A stretch of DNA of 64,000 nucleotides from positions 3,865,685-3,929,684 of the forward strand of contig NC_014012.1 of assembly GCF_000091325.1 (NCBI RefSeq), in the 5' to 3' direction. Below, piece after piece: positions 22,660 to 29,823 of the stretch (positions are counted from its first letter, which is position 1; each line of letters opens with the position of its first letter). The notes below the pieces were generated by a model. The model saw nothing but the letters and a program-made list of their open reading frames with translations, searched no databases and was not told the DNA's origin. Source of the DNA: Shewanella violacea DSS12 (lineage in GTDB: Bacteria > Pseudomonadota > Gammaproteobacteria > Enterobacterales > Shewanellaceae). A program made the translations under genes and the position numbers.

Positions 22660-23610
22660 ATGATAAAGGCAAACATCACTCACTATTTACTCATCCCCTT
22701 ATTGCTTTTAAGTCACTTAAGCCAAGCCGCACAGAGTATCGACAAGCAGATCAAGGTAACAGATGTCCTCAGGCTCAATGTCAAAGTGTTGCGAGGCGAT
22801 GTCAAAATTAAAAGCTGGGATAGACAAGAGATCAGTGTCCAAGGAACCTTAGATGAACTCAGCCAAGGATTCATTTTGGAACTGCAAGGTAACTCAGTCA
22901 CTCTGGAAGATAAGATGCCTCAACAATTTAGTGGCAAGAATAATAGCGGCTCGTCATTGATCATCACAGTTCCAAGCAAGCTAAGCTTATACGCCAAGGG
23001 AATTTCATCTAGCTATAACCTGTCAAATCTTGAGGGGGATATCAGGGTTAACACGGTCAGTGGTGATATCAAGGCCATCAAGCTCACCGATCAAGTCCAA
23101 CTACACACCATATCCGGCGATATCAACTCCGATGGCTTGAAAGGAAATATCAAGTTAGACACAGTGTCAGGCACTATTAAAGATAAGAATAGTGATGGTG
23201 AGATAAGTTATAAATCTGTCAGCGGGAAAATTAACGCCAGTTCGAGAGCAACTAAGGTGACAGTCGAGCAAGTATCTGGTGACGGAAGGGTCATGCTAGA
23301 AAAAGTCGACAAACTTGAGGTACACAGTGTGAGTGGTGATATTGTGCTGTCTTTCTCGGCACTCGACACTGTCGCTAGCTTGGAGAGTGTCAGCGGAGAC
23401 ATTAAACTCGAGTTACCTCAGGCGATCAATGCCAAGTTTAGCCTCAATGGTGGTCCGGGTGGCAAAATCTATAATCGTTACAGCCAAGATAAACCAAGCC
23501 AAAAGAAATACTCACCAAGCTCATATCTAACATTTCAAATAGGCAAGCCAAGGGCTGATATCAAGGTAAGCACCATAAGCGGAGACATAGAGCTGATTAA
23601 AAAAATCTAG
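22660..23610 (+). CDS. Exported DUF4097 beta-strand-repeat protein
   Basis: Protein of 316 residues with a signal peptide (MIKANITHYLLIPLLLLSH, cleaved after about SQAAQ) and a body of repeated short strands: VSGDIKAIKL, ISGDINSDGL, VSGTIKDKN, VSGKINASS, VSGDGRVML, VSGDIVLSF, VSGDIKLEL. This is the right-handed repeat seen in DUF4097/putative-adhesin proteins. It is probably periplasmic or surface located; function unknown. I use ATG 22660, where the signal peptide begins, not the upstream TTG 22528. It is convergent with rsuA, with a hairpin between. Confidence 0.85.
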   Translation: MIKANITHYLLIPLLLLSHLSQAAQSIDKQIKVTDVLRLNVKVLRGDVKIKSWDRQEISVQGTLDELSQGFILELQGNSVTLEDKMPQQFSGKNNSGSSLIITVPSKLSLYAKGISSSYNLSNLEGDIRVNTVSGDIKAIKLTDQVQLHTISGDINSDGLKGNIKLDTVSGTIKDKNSDGEISYKSVSGKINASSRATKVTVEQVSGDGRVMLEKVDKLEVHSVSGDIVLSFSALDTVASLESVSGDIKLELPQAINAKFSLNGGPGGKIYNRYSQDKPSQKKYSPSSYLTFQIGKPRADIKVSTISGDIELIKKI

Positions 23611-23635
23611 CCTAGTCTAAAATGAAGGCTAAACG

Positions 23636-23658
23636 AAGGGCCTTATATCAAGGCCCTT
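23636..23658. terminator. Hairpin between the convergent DUF4097 gene and rsuA
   Basis: AAGGGCCTT (23636-23644) pairs perfectly with AAGGCCCTT (23650-23658), 5-nt loop. It lacks a long T-run on plus; probably a shared terminator. Confidence 0.65.
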
Positions 23659-23687
23659 TGGGAACAATTATCTCAAGTTAGCAAAGC

Positions 23688-24377
23688 CTAAACAGATGCA
23701 ATCTCTTCATCGGTCAGGAAACGCCACTCGCCTGGGGCTAAGTCATCGTCTAACACTATCTTACCGACGCTTTCTCTATGTAGACCCACGACTTTATTAC
23801 CTACAGCAGCAAACATACGCTTCACCTGATGGTATTTACCTTCGGTAATCGTTAAGCGAGCATGATGTGAGTCAATAATCTCCAGTACCGCAGGTTTGGT
23901 CAGACCATCTTCATTTCTTAACTCAACACCTTGAGCGAATGTCTCGACTAATGAGGCATCGAGTTCATCAGTCAATGTAACCAGATAACACTTGCCGCAA
24001 TCTTTCTTTGGCGAAGTGATCTTATGAGACCATTGACCATCGGTAGTGATCAGCACAAGCCCTGTGGTATCTATATCTAATCTGCCAGCAATATGCAGAG
24101 TATCTGCTTTCTCGATATCGAGAAGGTCGATGACAGTTGGGTGCACTATATCAAATGTGGCACAGATGGTATCCGCAGGTTTATTCAGCATCAAAAACCT
24201 TGGGCCGACAACAGAGATAACCTTACCGTCTAGACATATAATTTGTCCCGCTTTTACTTTAAAACTTGAACTCTTAACCACCTCACCATCACAAGTCACA
24301 TCACCACGGTGTAAGGCTTTCTTTGCAAATGAGCGGGTGAGCTCAGTCGATTCACAGATAAATTTGTCTAAACGCAC
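23688..24377 (-). CDS. rsuA: 16S rRNA pseudouridine(516) synthase RsuA
   Basis: Modifies U516 in 16S rRNA. The 229 residues include an N-terminal S4 domain (MRLDKFICESTELTRSFAKK) and a catalytic domain with the motif AGRLDIDTTGLVLIT (catalytic Asp near 99). The C-terminal block ITEGKYHQVKRMFAAVGNKV matches RsuA more closely than RluB, RluE or RluF, and the E. coli RsuA ending TEEEIASV is mirrored by TDEEIASV here. Monocistronic. Confidence 0.94.
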   Translation of the reverse strand: MRLDKFICESTELTRSFAKKALHRGDVTCDGEVVKSSSFKVKAGQIICLDGKVISVVGPRFLMLNKPADTICATFDIVHPTVIDLLDIEKADTLHIAGRLDIDTTGLVLITTDGQWSHKITSPKKDCGKCYLVTLTDELDASLVETFAQGVELRNEDGLTKPAVLEIIDSHHARLTITEGKYHQVKRMFAAVGNKVVGLHRESVGKIVLDDDLAPGEWRFLTDEEIASV

Positions 24378-24804
24378 TTAGGTTTCTCAAGTTTTAGATA
24401 AAAAGTGGCGCCATTATGAAGGTCTCTTCGATAAAGGGCAAAGTTTTGCCATTAAGTTAATCTTGCGCTCATCCACATGAGGGGAATTAAACACTAGGAC
24501 TTATCTTGCTAGCCATGCTAATTCCTCTCCCATTAAAGGAAACCTTTACTTACACAAGTTCCCCCTATACCCGAGTTTATCTAACACTGACACCTTGTTT
24601 ACATTCCATGTATAGCCTTAACATCTATAGTAATATGTCATCTATCACCAAAAACATGGTATTTCATATCTAGTTGTTGGTTTTTTAGTATTTAAGCCTA
24701 GCTAAATGTGCAGACATGAGCCATATATAAACTCGGCACAATTAGCTACATGATCAAGTCACATCAATAAAAATAACCCTATAATGGGCAATAAAGGAAA
24801 CAGC
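24378..24804. other. Intergenic region between rsuA and the M13 peptidase gene
   Basis: AT-rich divergent region of about 430 bases. I see no small ORF with a plausible start or any stable terminator hairpin. It must hold promoters for both neighbours. Confidence 0.5.
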
Positions 24805-26883
24805 ATGAAAAAAGTACTCGTTGGAGGCCTATGTGCCTCACTGATAGTAGGCCTGACGGCATGCAATAATAAGGAAGCTGAAGTTAAAGCTCCCGAAGCC
24901 AGTAAGACGGCTACGGCCGTACAGAAGGCATTAACTTCTGGCATTGATTTCACTAACTTCGATAAGTCTATTCGTCCTCAAGACGACTTCTACGGTTACG
25001 TAAACGGTACTTGGCTCAAAACCACCGAAATCCCAAGTGATAGAACTAGCGCAGGTGCTTTTTATGATCTCCGTGAAAAATCCCGAGACGATGTAAAAGC
25101 TATCATAGAAGAAGTCGCCGCTACGCCTAATCTTGTTGCCGGAAGCGATGAGCAAAAAGTTGCCGATCTATATCGCTCATTTATGGACACTGACACATTA
25201 AACCAACTAGGCACTACCCCTATTCAAGCCGAGTTGGATAAAATTGACGCCCTAAAGACTAAGTCTGATCTCGTCGGTTACTTCGCCCATAGTCAGCTCA
25301 TAGGCAGCGGTACACCAGTTGCTCTTTATATAGATGTAGATGCCAAAGACTCGAGCCGCTACGCCACACACATTTGGCAATATGGTCTCAGTCTTCCAGA
25401 GAAAGATTACTATTTTAACGATGGCGAACGCTTTGTTAATATTCGTAAAGCCTTCGTCGAGCACATAGAAAAGATGTTCACTATCGCTGGCTTTAACGAT
25501 CCTAAAGCCAGTGCAGAGCAGATTTTAGCACTGGAAACTGCCATAGCTAACAGACATTGGGACGTTGTCGAGACCCGCGACAGCACTAAGACCTATAACC
25601 TTTATCAGGTTAAAGACCTAGCTAAGCTCGCACCTGACTTCGATTGGACTGCTTACCTAACAACTTTAGGCGTCCAAGATCAAAAAGATATCATCATCAA
25701 TCAGCCTAGCTTTATTGAAGGCTTCAATGAAGTCCTAAAAGCCAATGAACTGTCAACCTGGCAAACCTACATGAAGTGGCAATTACTGACTCATTTCGCC
25801 GGTGAAATGACAGGTAAGCTAGATCATGAAAACTTCGAATTCTTCTCTAAGACGCTCAACGGCCAAGCAGAGCAACAGCCTCGCTGGAAGCGTGGTGTGA
25901 GCACTGTCAACAATGTATTAGGTGAGGTTGTCGGCAAAGTTTACGTTAAGCGCCACTTTACACCTGCCGCGAAAGAGCGCATGCAAGTTCTGGTTGAGAA
26001 CCTACGTGGTGCCTATGGCACCAGTATCGACAACTTAGAATGGATGAGTGCCGGCACTAAAATCGAAGCCAAAGACAAGCTGGCTAAATTTGATCCTAAG
26101 ATAGGTTACCCAGATAGATGGGAAGATTATTCTAAGCTGACTATCAAGGCAGACGATCTTATCGGTAACAATATTCGCGCCAACGAACTCGGTCACGAAA
26201 AAGAGCTAGAAAAACTTGCAGGTCCGATCCGCAAGTGGGAATGGCATATGACCCCACAAACGGTGAATGCCTACTACAACCCAACCATGAACGAGATAGT
26301 ATTCCCAGCAGCTATCCTTCAACCGCCTTTCTTCGACATGCAAGCCGATGACGCCGTTAACTATGGCGGTATTGGTGCGGTTATCGGTCACGAGATGGGT
26401 CATGGCTTCGATGACCAAGGCGCAAAATTTGATGGTGAAGGCAATATGCGTAACTGGTGGACCGAGCATGACCTCTCTGAGTTTGCCACTCGCGGTAAAG
26501 CACTCGTAGCACAATATGATGGCTACTCAGTGTTTGATGATCTTAATGTGAACGGCGAGCTTACTCTAGGTGAGAACATCGGCGACCTTTCCGGTGTGAC
26601 TATCGCCTATAGGGCATACAAGAAGTCACTGGATGGTAAAGAAGCACCTGTTATCGATGGCCTTACCGGTGACGAGCGATTCTTCATCGGCTTCACTCAG
26701 ATCTGGCGTGCAAAAATAAAAGAAGAGTCTATGCGTAATCGTGTAGCCACAGATCCACACTCGCCAGCTAAGTTCCGTTCACTGGGCGCCTTATCTAATA
26801 TGCCTCAGTTCTACACCACTTTCGACGTAAAACAAGGCGATGCCATGTATATAGCGCCAGAAAAACGTGTAAAAATCTGGTAA
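24805..26883 (+). CDS. M13-family zinc metallopeptidase lipoprotein (PepO-like)
   Basis: Neprilysin-type oligopeptidase of 692 residues. A type II signal peptide ends in the lipobox LTAC (Cys near 20), indicating a lipid-anchored envelope enzyme. The N-terminal M13 domain starts at about FDKSIRPQDDFYGYVNGTW. The catalytic domain has HEMGH at 529-533 and the third zinc ligand in GENIGDLSG. NAYYNPTMNEIVFPAAILQPPFF is the conserved substrate-cleft strand. ATG 24805 is preceded by AAAGGAAA; the earlier ATG 24784 lacks such a site. It is followed by a strong terminator. It probably degrades small periplasmic peptides. Confidence 0.94.
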   Translation: MKKVLVGGLCASLIVGLTACNNKEAEVKAPEASKTATAVQKALTSGIDFTNFDKSIRPQDDFYGYVNGTWLKTTEIPSDRTSAGAFYDLREKSRDDVKAIIEEVAATPNLVAGSDEQKVADLYRSFMDTDTLNQLGTTPIQAELDKIDALKTKSDLVGYFAHSQLIGSGTPVALYIDVDAKDSSRYATHIWQYGLSLPEKDYYFNDGERFVNIRKAFVEHIEKMFTIAGFNDPKASAEQILALETAIANRHWDVVETRDSTKTYNLYQVKDLAKLAPDFDWTAYLTTLGVQDQKDIIINQPSFIEGFNEVLKANELSTWQTYMKWQLLTHFAGEMTGKLDHENFEFFSKTLNGQAEQQPRWKRGVSTVNNVLGEVVGKVYVKRHFTPAAKERMQVLVENLRGAYGTSIDNLEWMSAGTKIEAKDKLAKFDPKIGYPDRWEDYSKLTIKADDLIGNNIRANELGHEKELEKLAGPIRKWEWHMTPQTVNAYYNPTMNEIVFPAAILQPPFFDMQADDAVNYGGIGAVIGHEMGHGFDDQGAKFDGEGNMRNWWTEHDLSEFATRGKALVAQYDGYSVFDDLNVNGELTLGENIGDLSGVTIAYRAYKKSLDGKEAPVIDGLTGDERFFIGFTQIWRAKIKEESMRNRVATDPHSPAKFRSLGALSNMPQFYTTFDVKQGDAMYIAPEKRVKIW

Positions 26884-26906
26884 TCAGCTGAACTGATTTA
26901 TCAATT

Positions 26907-26935
26907 AAAAAGAGTGCCTTAGGCGCTCTTTTTTT
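26907..26935 (+). terminator. Terminator after the M13 peptidase gene
   Basis: AGAGTGCC pairs with GGCGCTCT (one G-T) around TTA, followed by a T-run. Confidence 0.85.
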
Positions 26936-27067
26936 ATGTCTGTTGAAAAATAAACTTAACATGAATGAAAGTTAATTCTTCATTCAGCCTAGATTAAGCT
27001 AACTAGGTTTAAATTGACTACATCGTTTAGTTTTACTTCCTATTTTTCAAGTAATGAGGCTAATTTG

Positions 27068-27871
27068 ATGTTGATAAACAGTATGAATCGCTTGTTTCGC
27101 ACCTTCTTTATTTTTCTACTCCTACTGTCCTCCCGGACAGGATTTGCTGCCACAAACGAATTCAAGTCCAGTGTAAAAGAGAAGAGTGATAGTTATGCCG
27201 CTAGGCAAGCAATCAGTAAAAACCTTTTGGGACTCACATCTATATCCAGTCTTGAATACCACCCAGCCAGACAAACTAGCACAGATCTCGACGTCCTCTA
27301 CTCACAGGCGCAAACCGCTCAAGACGAATTGGCGCAAATTTTAATGGATATTTCAACGGGTACTCAGATTGAAGCTCAACTTCCTGGTATTAAGAGTTAT
27401 TCCAGAGCCAGCGAAAAGGTTAAGGCTAAATTTTATGGTGATGCTAGCCTACTCACCGACCTTGCCAGAGCCAGCATAGTAACCAATAATATCCATGACC
27501 TAGTCTCAGCCTATGAGGCCTTAACCAGCCAGACTCAAGTCATCAAGGTCAAGAATCGCTTCGCTTCTCCTAAAGATTCAGGTTATCGTGATCTCAATGT
27601 ACTCATCAGGCTACCTAAGTCGCAGATGATTGCCGAAGTTCAACTGCACTTAAGTGGGATAGCGAATATCAAAAATGGTGCCGAGCATAGGGTCTATGAA
27701 CAGGTGCAAGCCATAGAAACGAGCGCCATGAGCCAAGAGCGGCCATTAAATGACATTGAGCAGGCTCAGATAACACGCCTTCGCCAAGTCTCCCACAAGC
27801 AATATCACAAAGCTTGGCTACAATATAAACGCATAGATGCCGCAAGTTTGATCACCGCATCGGTCGCTTAA
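27068..27871 (+). CDS. Exported RelA/SpoT-like nucleotidyltransferase-domain protein
   Basis: Protein of 267 residues from ATG 27068 (GAGG 8 bases upstream). A hydrophobic export signal spans about residues 6-28 (MNRLFRTFFIFLLLLSS, then GFAA). The rest aligns by eye with a RelA/SpoT synthetase-type domain: a basic helix SRASEKVKAKF, then LTDLARASIV (place of the catalytic Asp), KVKNRFASPKDSGYRDLNVLI (the GYR-loop tyrosine), AEVQLHL (catalytic Glu) and EHRVYEQ. There is no HD hydrolase, TGS or ACT domain, so it is not the housekeeping RelA or SpoT. Related domains occur in small alarmone synthetases and in secreted toxins. Export makes cytoplasmic ppGpp synthesis doubtful. A SUKH-family gene follows after 66 bases on the same strand. 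Domain assignment is fairly confident; role is unknown. Confidence 0.72.
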   Translation: MLINSMNRLFRTFFIFLLLLSSRTGFAATNEFKSSVKEKSDSYAARQAISKNLLGLTSISSLEYHPARQTSTDLDVLYSQAQTAQDELAQILMDISTGTQIEAQLPGIKSYSRASEKVKAKFYGDASLLTDLARASIVTNNIHDLVSAYEALTSQTQVIKVKNRFASPKDSGYRDLNVLIRLPKSQMIAEVQLHLSGIANIKNGAEHRVYEQVQAIETSAMSQERPLNDIEQAQITRLRQVSHKQYHKAWLQYKRIDAASLITASVA

Positions 27872-27937
27872 GCGCTAACAATACCCACTCAGACAAGATA
27901 TACTTGAAGCCATAAACTTATAATCAGCGATGAGACA

Positions 27938-28339
27938 ATGCACGAGATCATAGAGCAACTTCAGGAACTGAGTGAAACCGTTCCTATCCCTTTAGAACTG
28001 CCTACATTTGAACAAATTGTAGTGGTCGAAGAGGAAATTTTAATGCCTCTTCCTCCCGAGCTAAAGGAATATCTACTCTATGCCAGCGATGTTATCTACG
28101 GGAGCCTAGAGCCCGTAACCGCCAGCGACCCATATTCCCACACCTACCTTGCCGAAGTGACCGCCTATGCTTGGTCAATCGGCATGTCACGTGAATACGT
28201 AGCCATATGTCAGCAGGGCAATAGCTTCTACTGTATCGATCAGGAAGGTCAGGTCATGCTCTGGAGCGAAGATGAGCTCGAAAGCGAAACCTGGGAATCT
28301 TTCTGGCAATGGGCTGAACATGTCTGGTTGCAGAGCTAG
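27938..28339 (+). CDS. SMI1/KNR4 (SUKH) family protein
   Basis: Cytoplasmic protein of 133 residues with the SUKH pattern: an N-terminal helix with acidic EEEILMPLPPELKEYLLYASD, a strand EYVAICQQGNSFYCIDQEGQVMLWSEDE, and a C-terminal aromatic helix ESFWQWAEHVW. SUKH proteins are widespread; many are immunity proteins of polymorphic toxins, others are chromosomal with unknown roles. It begins 66 bases after the RelA/SpoT-like gene, so co-transcription is likely. Whether they form a toxin-immunity pair is only a suggestion from position. Confidence 0.75.
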   Translation: MHEIIEQLQELSETVPIPLELPTFEQIVVVEEEILMPLPPELKEYLLYASDVIYGSLEPVTASDPYSHTYLAEVTAYAWSIGMSREYVAICQQGNSFYCIDQEGQVMLWSEDELESETWESFWQWAEHVWLQS

Positions 28340-28475
28340 GTCTCTATCCTAGGAGAAGTCTAGGTGCTAACCCAGCACATTTATCTATCCGAGAATAATT
28401 ATTCCAGCACTAGAATTCGAGTACTAATAGTGCGAATAAGTCTTGGTATAGACACTCAATATTTATGGAAAAACA

Positions 28476-28976
28476 ATGTCAAAGAATACCGGCTTAAATG
28501 CCATCGAAATTAAGTTTCTACGTCTGTCTCTTGGCCTAACACATGCTCAAGTAGCTGAGCTTAGCAAAGCCAGTGAAGCTGATGTAATCGCCTGGGAAGC
28601 GGGTGAGAAGCCCGTATCGGGACTGGCCGAGAAGAAGTTGTTAGCGATAGACGAAATCATCGAGATGCAAGTACTCAACACCTGTGATGGTATCGAAGAG
28701 CTGTTCAAGCAAGAGCCTAAGCGTCGCCTTAGTTTTGTCGTCTATCCGACCCAAGCCATCTACGCTCAGTATAATCCTGAATTCTTAGGCTCATTGCCAC
28801 TAGCCGAGCTTTATAGCACGTCTGCTTGGCGCATCAAGAAAGAGTGTAAGCTAGTACTTGAAGTCGACGTGACCCTGGTGGCTCTCGATGTCGAAGCTTA
28901 CAAGGCTTACCGTGAGAAAGAAGACTTAAAAGAGAGCCGCGAGATCCGAGCAAAATGGGCGGCGACACAGATATAG
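28476..28976 (+). CDS. YdiL/DUF4447-like helix-turn-helix protein
   Basis: Product of 166 residues. The N-terminal part (about 8-60) resembles a Cro/C1-type helix-turn-helix: [40 protein letters not shown]. The C-terminal half, including [25 protein letters not shown] and [14 protein letters not shown], looks like the uncharacterised DUF4447 family known from Shewanella structures. That family name is from memory and should be checked. It lies 136 bases downstream of the SUKH gene. Immediately after its stop come four GTTGCGA repeats and a terminator. Confidence 0.7.
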   Translation: MSKNTGLNAIEIKFLRLSLGLTHAQVAELSKASEADVIAWEAGEKPVSGLAEKKLLAIDEIIEMQVLNTCDGIEELFKQEPKRRLSFVVYPTQAIYAQYNPEFLGSLPLAELYSTSAWRIKKECKLVLEVDVTLVALDVEAYKAYREKEDLKESREIRAKWAATQI

Positions 28977-29004
28977 GTTGCGAGTTGCGAGTTGCGAGTT
29001 GCGA
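28977..29004. repeat. Four tandem copies of GTTGCGA
   Basis: A perfect heptamer array that starts at the base after the upstream stop codon and runs to just before the terminator. A similar stop-adjacent array follows the dps-like gene. Confidence 0.95.
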
Positions 29005-29014
29005 AAAGAATAAT

Positions 29015-29043
29015 AAAAAAGCATCTAAATAGATGCTTTTTTT
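29015..29043. terminator. Bidirectional terminator before the GST gene
   Basis: AAAAAAGCATCT pairs with AGATGCTTTTTT around AAAT. It serves the plus-strand helix-turn-helix gene and possibly the convergent GST gene. Confidence 0.88.
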
Positions 29044-29093
29044 ACGCCTACTCTATTCCAGAGATGATTCAAAAGGCGATATTAAAATATAAG

Positions 29094-29717
29094 CTATTCA
29101 GCCCCGGCCATCTCTTTCTCAAGGGCCTTAGCCATAGCGGGACGCTTAGCAAGCCTATCACGGTAGACAGCCAGCTTAGGCGGAATAGTTTGCTCGAATC
29201 GAGTGGCCCAGGCTAAGGTGTGTGCCAATAAGATATCGGCAACGCTCAACTCATCGCCTAACAGAAAATCGGACTCAGGCAGCCAATTTTCGGCAATAGC
29301 AGCCGCCTTATCAAACTCCCACTTCGCCACAGGGAACATGCTCTCTTGCCTCAGCTCCTCGGGCAGTGCGAACTTATGCTTGCCTATGGTCCACAGTGGC
29401 TGCTCAAGCTCAGTGATGATAAAACTCACCCACTTATGATGTAAAGCAGAAGCGTCACTGCCAGGCTCAGGTAACAGCTTTCTTTTGCCATATTTCTCGG
29501 CTAGATGCATGACAATAGCGGCCGATTCGGTCACCACTAACTCATCATCGACCAAGGCAGGAACCTTGCCACCAGGATTAACAGCAAGAAAGCCTGGGCT
29601 TCGGCTATCGCCTTTGGAGAAGTTAATATAGTGATACTGCCAATCCAAACCCAGCTCTTCTAAGGTCCATGACACGCGTAGTGAACGACTTCGGGGTACT
29701 CCATATAACTTGATCAT
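29094..29717 (-). CDS. Glutathione S-transferase family protein
   Basis: Cytosolic GST-like protein of 207 residues. The N-terminal thioredoxin-fold domain (MIKLYGVPRSRSLRVSWTLE) has the SRS segment in the catalytic-serine position and the cis-proline/glutathione-binding NPGGKVPALVDDELVVTESAAI; the helical C-terminal domain contains FLLGDELSVADILLAHTL. ATG 29717 is preceded by GGGAG; a 29-codon extension reaching 29804 lacks support and would add an unlikely hydrophobic stretch. Substrate unknown. Confidence 0.9.
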   Translation of the reverse strand: MIKLYGVPRSRSLRVSWTLEELGLDWQYHYINFSKGDSRSPGFLAVNPGGKVPALVDDELVVTESAAIVMHLAEKYGKRKLLPEPGSDASALHHKWVSFIITELEQPLWTIGKHKFALPEELRQESMFPVAKWEFDKAAAIAENWLPESDFLLGDELSVADILLAHTLAWATRFEQTIPPKLAVYRDRLAKRPAMAKALEKEMAGAE

Positions 29718-29823
29718 TCTCACTCCCATTGATGACGTACTGATAAAAAAAAGGCTACAGCTAATACCAATCGGTATAAGATCTAGCCCTAACAATATAC
29801 GCAAATTCAGATAACTTGAAAGA

